NCBI GenBank assembly: GCA_003009755.1
Contig: PXUB01000005.1
Span: 25,460 to 57,567, forward strand
Length of the DNA stretch: 32,108 nucleotides
From: Thermoplasmatales archaeon SW_10_69_26
Lineage (GTDB): Archaea > Thermoplasmatota > SW-10-69-26
Direction: 5' to 3'
The notes under the pieces were generated by a model. That model worked only from the letters and a program-made list of their open reading frames with translations. It was not told the DNA's origin and did no database searches. Of this stretch, positions 22,724 through 30,379 are shown one piece after another (position 1 is the stretch's first letter; the number at the start of each line of letters is the position of its first letter). The position numbers and the translations under genes were made by a program.

Positions 22724-25237
22724 TTATCCGACGAAGCCTTCCTGGATGATGCCGGAGTCGGGGGCCGGCGGGGCGTCCTCCTGATCGTCGTTGCGGCTGG
22801 GGTCGTTGTCGAAGGGGTCGACGTCGAACCACGTGTGCTGGCCCTGGCCGAACGGGTAGGGATCGTCCCCGGGCTGGAAGGTGGGGAACATCTCGCTGCC
22901 CTGCAGCGTGCCGTCGCTCGAGGGCACCCGGAAGGTGTACATCGTGACGATCGTGTCGCCCTTGCAGTCGGACGAGCAGTCGTGCAGGAACTGCAGGCTG
23001 CTGTCGAAGTTCCCGCTGGGGCCGCTGCACTGGCCCTGGAACGTGGCCCGGTTGAGGTTCTCGCCGGGGACGACGACGCCCGGGGCATCGCGGCCGAGCT
23101 CGTCCGTGACGTAGCTCCCGAGCTCGTCGACGAGGACGTCGACCTCGGTGTCGAGCGGGTTGGCGTTCGCCTGATCGGGCTGGTATAGCTCGCGGGCCGC
23201 GTGGCTCATCATCAGGTAGATGTTGTTCCCGTCGGCGTAGGGCACGGTCTGGCCCGTGGAGGGCTCGACGAAGGTCGTCGGCTCGTTGAGGTACACGGCC
23301 TGCACGAGGCCGGTCTCGACACCGTAGCCGAGCGATGCCATGCCTTGCGGCATCCGGCGCTCGCCGATCTCGCAGCCCTCGCTCTCGGCGGGCTCGTAGC
23401 TGTCACCGTCCTCCTGGGCCCACATGTTCCAGATCATCGGGTAGGCCCCGCTCTGGACCGGATCCTGGTCGTTGTACTTGACGCCGGCCTCGAGCTGGTC
23501 GTACTCGCCGTCGTCGTCCTTGTCGGTGAAGATGCCGACCTTGCCGTTCGTCTGGTAGAGGCTCGGACCCGGTCGGTTGCTGGCGTCCTGGCTGTCGTCC
23601 GAGGTGCCGTAGGGACCGACGCGGCGCTCGATGCGCTCGTCGCTCACGTACGTGAGGCTCGCGTCCGCGTCCTGGACGGCCTGAGCGCGGCTGTCGAGGT
23701 AGTCGATCCACGGGTCGACAGTCTCCGGCTCCTCCTGGGCGAACAGCTGCTCGCACGCGCCCGTCAGGTCGCGCTTGAGATCCTCGGTCGGGAGGTTCCC
23801 GTCCTCGAAGGTGCGGCTGGTGTCGTCGACGGAGCCGATCGGGTCGGCGTTGTTCGGCTCGAGCGTGTCCTCGCGGACGACCGCGCTGGTCTCGGCCGGC
23901 ACGGGCAGGTCGCTGGGGAGCTGGCTCGTGGGATCACCCAGCGCCTCGGCAGCTTGGCCGGTGCGCTTCTCGGCGACCGCGTCCGCGTAATCCCACGCCT
24001 CCGGCACGGCGGCACCGGCCTGGGCGGAGCTCACGGACCCCGCCGTCGTGAACACGTCGAGCTCGTGGGCCAGGAACGGGTGCTCGAAGGGCCCGTCGGG
24101 GCTGAACGAGAAGCCGGGCTCCTGGGCGCCCGAGCACTGGGAGTTGTGCGGTGCGATGACCCAGTGGAAACGGATGTAGTCGGTCTGCCCCTCGGGGCCG
24201 GCGAGCGTCGAGCCCGGTACGACGGGCGCGCTGTTCCCGCCGGGGATCTCCGGGTCGGTCAGGCCGAGGCAGAAGCAGGCCTCGTAGTACCAGGCCGGGC
24301 CGTTGGACTGACCGCAGACGTAGGTCGGGGACTCGCACTCGTCCTCGTAGCTGTCGAACGTCAGGTCGCGTTCGCTATCCGTGCTGTAGAAGTTGAAGGC
24401 GAACTCGCAGTTCAGGCCGGCGGCGCCGGGGCCGACAGTCGTGAACCGGAAGTCCGGCGTGTAGCCGCACACGGCGGGCTCGCTGGCGGGGTTGAGCTTT
24501 CCGTTCTTCTCCTTGGTCTTGACGATCTGGTTGAGGTTCTCCTGCGTGATCGTGTTCCCTTCGCCGTCCTCGATGTAGGCGATGAAGGACGTGGAGAGGG
24601 TCGGGACCCACCAACCGTTCATCTCCCAGACCCCGGTGTTCTGTTGGACCGTGCGGCCGGGGTCGGCGTAGTGGGCCCGGACATCGTGCTCGCGGCCGCG
24701 GTCGGAGGGTTCCTTGTCGTCGGCATCGTTCGGCCGGTCAGTCAGGCCGGCCGCAGCGCCAGCGGTGTGGACGGCCTCGAAGGCTAGGTCGCCGCCCGCG
24801 GGCTGGCCCTCGCCGTCCGGGCAGAACGGCACACAGGTGCCTGCTGCCGAGCCGACGGTGTTCGCCCGGATCACGTCGAAGCTATCGATCGCCGGGATTC
24901 GCAGATCTTGGTCGGGCGGGCTGGTCTGCGTGAGCTCGTTGTTGTCCTCGTGGTAGACGAGCATCCCGCAGAACCCGTCCGCTGAGAGCGCAGCTTGCGC
25001 CTCCTCGGTGGAGACCTCGCTACTGGGGTCGTGACACTTCTCGGAGGGGGTCGTTCCCACACCGTAGGGGGTCTCCCAGGTGTCTGTGGAGGTCCCGGGG
25101 ACGGTGCGGCTGTCGGTGGTCTCCTGTGGGGACGTCCCGATGCTGTCCCGCGCGCCGGCGCTGAAGTGGTTCGCCATCGCGGCGGGCATCGATCCGATGA
25201 CTAGCGCTAGACAGACGACAAGAGCGAGTCTCTTCAT
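22724..25237 (-). CDS. large secreted Cys-rich protein, unknown family
   Basis: An 837-residue exported protein. It starts at an ATG with GGAGG 8 bases upstream (25246-25250). The signal peptide is typical (KRLALVVCLALVIGSMPAAMA). The mature protein is acidic and has many Cys, often close together (CVPFC, YEACFCLG, HDCSSDCKG), suggesting a disulfide-stabilised extracellular protein. A Ca-binding-like acidic loop, FTDKDDDGEYDQLEAG, resembles a single dockerin/EF-type loop. The segment FHWVIAPHNSQC and the C-terminal PDSGIIQEGFVG are distinctive, but I know no family with them. No membrane anchor is visible at the C terminus. It stands alone between two apparent terminators or promoters. A weak paralogy to the 6814-8209 protein is suggested by similar composition and Cys/acidic patches but is not demonstrated. 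Confidence 0.75.
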   Translation of the reverse strand: MKRLALVVCLALVIGSMPAAMANHFSAGARDSIGTSPQETTDSRTVPGTSTDTWETPYGVGTTPSEKCHDPSSEVSTEEAQAALSADGFCGMLVYHEDNNELTQTSPPDQDLRIPAIDSFDVIRANTVGSAAGTCVPFCPDGEGQPAGGDLAFEAVHTAGAAAGLTDRPNDADDKEPSDRGREHDVRAHYADPGRTVQQNTGVWEMNGWWVPTLSTSFIAYIEDGEGNTITQENLNQIVKTKEKNGKLNPASEPAVCGYTPDFRFTTVGPGAAGLNCEFAFNFYSTDSERDLTFDSYEDECESPTYVCGQSNGPAWYYEACFCLGLTDPEIPGGNSAPVVPGSTLAGPEGQTDYIRFHWVIAPHNSQCSGAQEPGFSFSPDGPFEHPFLAHELDVFTTAGSVSSAQAGAAVPEAWDYADAVAEKRTGQAAEALGDPTSQLPSDLPVPAETSAVVREDTLEPNNADPIGSVDDTSRTFEDGNLPTEDLKRDLTGACEQLFAQEEPETVDPWIDYLDSRAQAVQDADASLTYVSDERIERRVGPYGTSDDSQDASNRPGPSLYQTNGKVGIFTDKDDDGEYDQLEAGVKYNDQDPVQSGAYPMIWNMWAQEDGDSYEPAESEGCEIGERRMPQGMASLGYGVETGLVQAVYLNEPTTFVEPSTGQTVPYADGNNIYLMMSHAARELYQPDQANANPLDTEVDVLVDELGSYVTDELGRDAPGVVVPGENLNRATFQGQCSGPSGNFDSSLQFLHDCSSDCKGDTIVTMYTFRVPSSDGTLQGSEMFPTFQPGDDPYPFGQGQHTWFDVDPFDNDPSRNDDQEDAPPAPDSGIIQEGFVG

Positions 25238-25345
25238 TCCGACATCCTCCCTGCGTCGACCTCCCGTGGGTCGAGCTGCCGAGGGAGGCCTCGACGGGTA
25301 CTTACGCGTTGGGGTTCAACTCGAGGGGTCAAAGCGTCGAGCTGG

Positions 25346-25403
25346 GAGGGAGAACGGGCGGAGAAGGAGGAGCGGAGGCCGCGGGCCCGGGAAGGACCCG
25401 CGG
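25346..25403 (-). terminator. hairpin plus pyrimidine tract after the 482-residue secreted protein
   Basis: CCGCGGG (25379-25385) and CCCGCGG (25397-25403) form a perfect 7-bp stem with an 11-base loop. On the transcript strand it is followed by a C/T-rich run (CCTCCGCTCCTCCTTCTCC). The hairpin begins 27 bases past the stop at 25431. Confidence 0.5.
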
Positions 25404-25430
25404 CGGTTGGAGAGGGACCGGACCGGCCCC

Positions 25431-26879
25431 TCAGCGGACGTAGTGGACGATCTCGACGTCGGTCTGACCGCCGATCCCGTTGCCGTCCATCGTGACCTCG
25501 AGATCGCCGTCCGTGAACGCCTCGGGGTAGACCGCGTGCTCGCTGTACGTCGTGGCGCCGAAGCTGTTGAACGACTGCTCGTAGTGAAGCACCGTGCCGG
25601 CATCACCGGTGGCGGTCACGTTGCGCTCCATGCCGGCCACGTCCCGCGTGTAGGCCGAGATCTCGACGAGCGCGCCGTCCATCGTCGTGTTCCAGGCGTC
25701 CTCGTTGCCGTCGAGCGTGGCCTGCTGGGTCTTTACCTCGAGCTCCTCGGCCGCGGGGGCGTCGGCGGCGGGCACGAACACGTTCACGGGGGCCTTTTCG
25801 GGGGAGACCTCGTCGGCGTAGACCACGTAGGTGCCCGCCGAAGGCAGCTCGACCGTGGTCACGGTCGCGTTGGAGCGCTCCTCGCCCTCGTTTCGCTCGC
25901 CCCAGTCGTAGTCCTCGCTGTGGCCGATCTCGACCTGCTCGACGAGACGGTCGCTATCGTTGTACACCATCAGGTCGGCGTCCGTCCGGGCGTCCGTGAG
26001 GAACACCAGCTCGGAGCTGGAGGCCGTGCCCACCTCGACGGCTTCGCCCTCGGTGACCTCGGCGACGACCTCGCCATCGTTCTCGTCGGTGTAGGTGGTC
26101 ACGTTCTCCTCGGTGGGCTCGGGCTCGGCCGGCGTCTGTTGAGGCTCGAACGTCTGCTCGACGAACACGAGCTCGCCGTCGAACTCCCCGGCGCTGGCCT
26201 GCACGTCGTAGGTGCCGGCCGCGAGGTTGCTCGAGGTGAACGTCGCCTCGCCGCCACGGACCGTCTCGTCGCCGGTCGTGTTGGCGCGAGCGTCGCTCAG
26301 CTCGTACACCGCACCCTCGTCGCTGGCCACGGTGGCTTCCAGGCCCTCGATGTCGCCGCTGTACTCGAGGAACACCGCGGCCGGGCGCTGATCGACGCGG
26401 AAGGCCACCTGCTCGTCGAGCGCGCCGCCGTCCTGGTCGGCGACCACGGTGCGCTCCTCCTCGACGGGGATCTGCTCGAGCTGGGCGTCCTCGGCGTCCT
26501 CGCCCTCGTATTGGACGGTCAGCTCGGCGTTGTTGCGATCGGTCACGAAGAGGACCCAGGGCCCGGGCTGGTCCAGGATCGCCTCGGCGTCGTCGCCGTC
26601 GCCGGCGAGCGCGAACTCGGTGAAGAACTCACCGGAGGCATCGTACAGCGCGAAGCTGGCCGTCGGCTCGTCGGCCGTGGCCTGGTCGGCGTCGAGCGCG
26701 AACCGCACGCGCTGGTCCTCCTCCTCGACGGGCATCTGGAAAGCTTGGCTGTCGGACACGGTGCCGACGGTCGCGTACTCGGCGCCGCTCGTGCCCGCCG
26801 CCACCAGGAAACCGGCGATGGTGCCGATCACCAGGATGGCTGCGAGGCCGAACGAGCGCTTGCGTGTGTTACCGGTCAT
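25431..26879 (-). CDS. secreted acidic multi-domain beta-rich protein, unknown family
   Basis: A 482-residue protein with an N-terminal basic-hydrophobic export segment (NTRKRSFGLAAILVIGTIAG, then FLVAAGTSG), which could be a cleaved signal or a retained anchor. The remainder is very rich in Glu, Asp, Ala, Val and Thr. It shows repeated beta-sandwich-like patterns such as ELTVQYEGEDAED, SNLAAGTYDVQASAG and VELPSAGTYVVYADE. The two AGTYxVxA segments suggest at least two related domains like bacterial pre-peptidase or FlgD-type beta folds. Few or no Cys, in contrast to the neighbouring secreted proteins. GGTGA (26886-26890) serves as the ribosome site and contains the stop codon of the upstream ceramidase-like gene, so the two are translationally coupled. 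Function unknown. Confidence 0.75.
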   Translation of the reverse strand: MTGNTRKRSFGLAAILVIGTIAGFLVAAGTSGAEYATVGTVSDSQAFQMPVEEEDQRVRFALDADQATADEPTASFALYDASGEFFTEFALAGDGDDAEAILDQPGPWVLFVTDRNNAELTVQYEGEDAEDAQLEQIPVEEERTVVADQDGGALDEQVAFRVDQRPAAVFLEYSGDIEGLEATVASDEGAVYELSDARANTTGDETVRGGEATFTSSNLAAGTYDVQASAGEFDGELVFVEQTFEPQQTPAEPEPTEENVTTYTDENDGEVVAEVTEGEAVEVGTASSSELVFLTDARTDADLMVYNDSDRLVEQVEIGHSEDYDWGERNEGEERSNATVTTVELPSAGTYVVYADEVSPEKAPVNVFVPAADAPAAEELEVKTQQATLDGNEDAWNTTMDGALVEISAYTRDVAGMERNVTATGDAGTVLHYEQSFNSFGATTYSEHAVYPEAFTDGDLEVTMDGNGIGGQTDVEIVHYVR

Positions 26880-26885
26880 CCTCTC

Positions 26886-28412
26886 TCACCACGCCGGGCA
26901 TCGGCGGGGGAGGGTATGAACAGATTGGAGACGTTGTTGAAATGGCGGGAGTGGCCGGCCAACCCCGGGGTTCATGTCCTTGCCGGGGTCGAGGTCGAGC
27001 CCGATCTCGGCCGCGCTGTCGACGGCCGCGCAGGCGAGGTGGTCCCCAGCGGTGATGTCGATGTTGAACAGCGCGTTGTCCGAGGCGGCAGCGTTGGCGG
27101 CCACGGTGGGCCAGGCTTCGCTCGGAGCGACGATGTACCCGAGCTGGTCGTTGGTCAGGCCTTGGATGAAGTGGGCGCGGGCGTCCACGTGCTCTTGAAC
27201 GAAGAAGTGGGCCTCGGGATAGATCTCGCCGGGGGCACCCCAGAGCAGGACGTCACCGACGCTTGCGGTCGTGACGAGGGTCCGCAGCACGTTGCCTGCC
27301 TGCCAGGGCGGGAGCGGGTCACGCTGGATCGGTACACACGTGAACGTGAGTACCGGCACCTTGCAGCCTTGCTCGCCGGCGGCGGTGAGGCCCGTGAGCG
27401 CGACGTTCCAGCCTGTCAGCGTGACCATGTCGGTGTCCGAGTCGACCTCGGGCTCGACGATCGGATCGCCGTGCTCGATGGCGAGCACGACGCGGTCGGT
27501 GAGCGCCTCGACCCACTCCTCGTCAGTGTCGATCCCTCGCGGGTGTTCGACCTCCTGCGTTCGCCCGATGGCACCGACGGCCACGACGGCGGGGGCGTTG
27601 ACGCGCTCGCTGACCTCCTCGGCGACCATCCCGGGCCAGTCGGGGTGGATGCCGTTCGCGCTTCCCTTGAGGACGGGGTGCGCAGCGAATTCACCGTAGA
27701 CGCCCTCGATCTCGCCGGTCTCGGCGTCCTCGGCGGCCAGGACGCGGATCGGGCGATCGAGGCTGTTGACGAGAGGGGAGGAGAACTCGCTGTACTGGAA
27801 CTTGCCGCCGTCCTGGATGCCGACTGTGACGTGGTCGGGGTCGTCCTCTGCGATCTTGGTGTCGGCCTGCTCGTAGGCTGCCTCGATCGCGGCCTGCGTC
27901 TGGTTGGCGACGTACCAGGCGTACTCGTCCGGGACGAACCCCCAGGCTCCGACGGTGTCCGGGGAACGGTGGCTGTGGTCGCTGGAGATCATGACATCGT
28001 CGCGCGTCAGGTCTGTGTTGTCGCTGACGCGCTCGATGACGTCCCACGAGCCGTAGTCGCCCGCGCGGTAGGAGGAGAACATCCCCTGGACCTCTACGCT
28101 GGCCAGCGCGACCGCGTCCTCGCCGTCGGAGATCACGGCCGCTCGGGCACTGATGGGCGACGAGATACCCTCGGACAACCGCCCGGGACCGAGCCCGAAG
28201 CCGCCCAGGTAGACGTTGCCGTCGCCGTCCTCGCCGATCCCAGGGTAGGGGCTGATGTCCCGGACCGCGAACCCGGTGTAGAGGTCGGCGGCCTGGGACC
28301 CCTCGTCCCCGGTCGGATCCGCATCGACGGTCGCCTGTCCGAGCGCAGGGATGGGGGCAACCGACAAACTGACGGCGAGGACGATGCAGACGGCTGTCTG
28401 ACAGCGGACCAT
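26886..28412 (-). CDS. secreted neutral/alkaline ceramidase-family protein
   Basis: A 508-residue exported protein. It starts at an ATG with GGGGAGG 6 bases upstream (28419-28425); the signal peptide is RCQTAVCIVLAVSLSVAPIPA. The mature part follows the N-terminal domain of neutral/alkaline non-lysosomal ceramidases: GFAVRDISPYPG, YLGGFG, the zinc-site-like D145-H-S-H148 in SSDHSHRSPDTVGAWG, a GEFAAHPV segment, GIHPDWPG and GAPGEIYPE. Ceramidases cut N-acyl sphingosine, a lipid not expected in archaea. The region where the nucleophile Ser of the G-D-x-S-P motif should lie reads VGAIGRTQEVE, so the classical catalytic Ser appears absent, and another amide or lipid substrate, or lost activity, should be considered. 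The C-terminal immunoglobulin-like domain of full-length enzymes (total about 650 residues) is missing. The coupled downstream secreted protein may be a partner. Confidence 0.7.
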   Translation of the reverse strand: MVRCQTAVCIVLAVSLSVAPIPALGQATVDADPTGDEGSQAADLYTGFAVRDISPYPGIGEDGDGNVYLGGFGLGPGRLSEGISSPISARAAVISDGEDAVALASVEVQGMFSSYRAGDYGSWDVIERVSDNTDLTRDDVMISSDHSHRSPDTVGAWGFVPDEYAWYVANQTQAAIEAAYEQADTKIAEDDPDHVTVGIQDGGKFQYSEFSSPLVNSLDRPIRVLAAEDAETGEIEGVYGEFAAHPVLKGSANGIHPDWPGMVAEEVSERVNAPAVVAVGAIGRTQEVEHPRGIDTDEEWVEALTDRVVLAIEHGDPIVEPEVDSDTDMVTLTGWNVALTGLTAAGEQGCKVPVLTFTCVPIQRDPLPPWQAGNVLRTLVTTASVGDVLLWGAPGEIYPEAHFFVQEHVDARAHFIQGLTNDQLGYIVAPSEAWPTVAANAAASDNALFNIDITAGDHLACAAVDSAAEIGLDLDPGKDMNPGVGRPLPPFQQRLQSVHTLPRRCPAW

Positions 28413-28443
28413 GTCAAGCCTCCCCACAGGGAACGGCGCGGTC

Positions 28444-28453
28444 TCAAATAAGC
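28444..28453 (-). promoter_or_regulatory. TATA box of the ceramidase-like operon
   Basis: On the minus strand GCTTATTTGA is an AT-rich island in GC-rich DNA, 32-41 bases before the ATG at 28412. It implies a start near 28424 and a very short leader that just includes the Shine-Dalgarno. Confidence 0.5.
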
Positions 28454-28476
28454 ATACCGGGCCGTAAAGAGAGCCA

Positions 28477-29106
28477 TCAAGCCTTGCGCCCGTACACGTG
28501 CAGGCTGCCGTGCTCGGCTCGCCAGCTCTCGCCCTCCCCCGAGCGGACGCGCGCGGTGCCGACGTCGGTGAACCCGGCCTCGGTCAAGCGTGCCTCCCAG
28601 CCCTCCGGCGACAGCCGATGCATGTCCACGCCCGTCTTGTCCGGCCAGCCCTCGCTGGCCGGGTTGCCCTCGTAGTAGTCGACGAGCGCGTGCAGCTCGC
28701 CGCCGGTTTCGGCGACACGGAAGGCCTCGGCCAGGGCCTGGTCGAGGTCCTCGGCGTAGTACAGCGCCTCCATGCTGAACAGGAACGCGAACGATCGATC
28801 GGCGAAGGGCAACCGCTCGAAGCTGGCCTGCACGAGGCCCGGCGCCGGCTGGGCCTCCCGGGCCCGAGCCAACATCTCGGGGCTCACGTCGACGGCGACG
28901 GCGCGAGCGCCGGCGGCCTGCGCCCATCGGGCGGCCCAGGCGTTGCCGGCGCCCAGGTCGAGGAAGCGATCGTCCGCTGCTGGGGTCAGCTCCTCGAGCA
29001 CCGGGCGCGCGCTGAGCCCGTGCCGGTCGGCCATGCCCTCGTCGCGGCCCGCCTGGGCCCACTCGTCGAAGACGCGAGCGACCTCTTGGGAGTGCTCGGT
29101 GCTCAT
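28477..29106 (-). CDS. class I SAM-dependent methyltransferase
   Basis: A 209-residue cytoplasmic enzyme of the UbiE/type 11 group. The SAM-binding motif I is FLDLGAGNAWAARWA (near residues 46-60), followed by the acidic end of beta-2 (AVAVDVSPEMLARAR) and motif SMEALYYAEDLDQALAEAFR, which is motif III of small-molecule methyltransferases. Substrate unknown. It starts 8 bases after the stop of the small 125-residue gene and is the last member of the vWA operon. It could modify a product of that system or be an unrelated passenger. Confidence 0.87.
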   Translation of the reverse strand: MSTEHSQEVARVFDEWAQAGRDEGMADRHGLSARPVLEELTPAADDRFLDLGAGNAWAARWAQAAGARAVAVDVSPEMLARAREAQPAPGLVQASFERLPFADRSFAFLFSMEALYYAEDLDQALAEAFRVAETGGELHALVDYYEGNPASEGWPDKTGVDMHRLSPEGWEARLTEAGFTDVGTARVRSGEGESWRAEHGSLHVYGRKA

Positions 29107-29114
29107 GGCAAGCC

Positions 29115-29492
29115 TCAGGCGTCCAGCAGGCCGGCGACCTCGGTGGGATCCTCGCCGCGGCGCAGCTCGTCCACCCGGTCCCGGATCTCGTCCAGCCCAG
29201 CCACTCCTTCCGGGCCGGCGACGACGACCGTCTCCTCGATCGAGGCCTGCGAGCGGACGCCGACGAAGCAGACGTGGTGCTCGCGGCTCTCGTAGGCGTG
29301 CTGGGCGTAGGCGACGTCGTCCAGGGCCTTTCGGATCCGTTCCCGCACCGGTTCGGGCAGCGCCTGCGGCTCGGCCGTGCTGGGTCCCGACCCTCGCGGC
29401 GTCGGCGACCCGGTGCGCAGCTCGTCGACGGCGGCCTGCACGCTGCCGGGCTCTTCGGGGGTCGGGCTCGCCTCGTCGCTGCTCGTGCTCAT
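29115..29492 (-). CDS. small protein of unknown function, partner of the vWA protein
   Basis: A 125-residue protein. The first 45 residues are Pro/Ser/Glu-rich and probably disordered (SSDEASPTPEEPGSVQAAVD). The rest forms a compact predicted domain with KALDDVAYAQHAYESREHHV, a central beta part with one Cys (CFVGVRSQASIEETVVVAG), and a final acidic helix. It starts inside the stop codon of the vWA gene (ATGA overlap at 29489-29492). The same frame stays open far upstream, but that extension is antisense-like shadow coding over the vWA gene. The central VCFVG...EETVVVAGPEG could be a small ligand-binding or protein-binding fold. I know no family for it. Confidence 0.65.
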   Translation of the reverse strand: MSTSSDEASPTPEEPGSVQAAVDELRTGSPTPRGSGPSTAEPQALPEPVRERIRKALDDVAYAQHAYESREHHVCFVGVRSQASIEETVVVAGPEGVAGLDEIRDRVDELRRGEDPTEVAGLLDA

Positions 29493-30325
29493 GAGTGGTC
29501 CTCCATCGTCTCGATCACGGTCTCGAACTCGGGGTCGCTGGCGACCTCGGCCGGGTCCGGAGGGGAGCGCCAGCGGCCGCGGGCACCGGCGACCTGGGCC
29601 AAGGCGTCGAACACGCTCTCGGCGTCGGCGCTGGCCTGCCCACCGGTGTGCCGGCAGGCCTCGTCGAGCGCCGGCAGGCCGCGCTCGGCGACGGCGAACA
29701 GGTGCGCGCCGGCGCGGGCGACGTGCAGCGCCGATCCCAGCGGGTCCTCCACGATCAGGTCGCCGTCGGTCACGAGCACGATCGCTCGCGGGCCCTCGTC
29801 GGCGACCTCCAGCAGGTCCAAGGCGCGGTCGAGGCCCTGCGAGGGGTCGAAGGTCCCCTTGGGCTCCACGCGGTGGATCACCGCCCCGGACAGCGTCTCG
29901 GGCGAGGCCAGCTCCTCGATGTGCCGGGTCTCGCCACCTTGGACGACGATGCCGGCCGAGGCCAGAAACGAGCGGCCGTTCATCAGGAACGCGTCGATCA
30001 AGCTGGCGGCGCGTTGGTAGGCCGTCGGCTCGCCGTCGGTCCCCATCGTGAGCGAGGCGTCGACGACGATCGCCAGGTGCAAGGGACCCTCGCCCGTGGA
30101 GGGCGGGACGGTGACCTCGACCTCGGTCCCCTCGCCGACCTCGCCACCCGGCGGGTCGACCGACTCGACCGTGAACCGGGGCCAACCCGGCAAGGCCACT
30201 CGCTGCCCGGCCCGCAGCTGGCGGCCGACGAGGTGGCGGGCTAGAACGTCGGCGAACCCCTGGCTGGCCGTCGGCAGTTCGCCGGGCCGGAAGACGAGGG
30301 AGACGGCGCGCGCCCGCTCGACCAT
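29489..30325 (-). CDS. von Willebrand factor A domain protein with CDC48 domain-2-like N terminus
   Basis: A 278-residue cytoplasmic protein. The N-terminal 85 or so residues contain VLARHLVGRQLRAGQRVALP, then RFTVESVDPPG and GTEVEVTVP. That order, a G-R-x-(V/L)-x-x-G-x-x-V hairpin, an FxVxSVxP strand and an acidic closing strand, resembles the second N-terminal domain of archaeal CDC48/VAT. The rest is a vWA domain beginning HLAIVVDASLTMG, with metal site D-x-S-x-T, and a VLVTDGDLI second motif. vWA proteins without membrane anchors often work with AAA+ ATPases (as in CoxE, BchD or MoxR systems), and a CDC48-type domain would fit adaptor use with a CDC48 ATPase. No AAA+ gene is in the window. 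The fusion reading is mine from memory of motifs. It heads a three-gene operon. Confidence 0.75.
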   Translation of the reverse strand: MVERARAVSLVFRPGELPTASQGFADVLARHLVGRQLRAGQRVALPGWPRFTVESVDPPGGEVGEGTEVEVTVPPSTGEGPLHLAIVVDASLTMGTDGEPTAYQRAASLIDAFLMNGRSFLASAGIVVQGGETRHIEELASPETLSGAVIHRVEPKGTFDPSQGLDRALDLLEVADEGPRAIVLVTDGDLIVEDPLGSALHVARAGAHLFAVAERGLPALDEACRHTGGQASADAESVFDALAQVAGARGRWRSPPDPAEVASDPEFETVIETMEDHS

Positions 30326-30379
30326 CTTCCCCCGCGTAGGGTTGCAGGCTCAAGGGCTTACCGGTCGCGGCCCCGGGAC

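Noticed and set aside
28477-30325. vWA/methyltransferase operon as a phage-defence (ternary vWA-MoxR type) system
   Set aside because: No AAA+ ATPase, phosphatase or kinase partner is present in the window and flanking genes are housekeeping.
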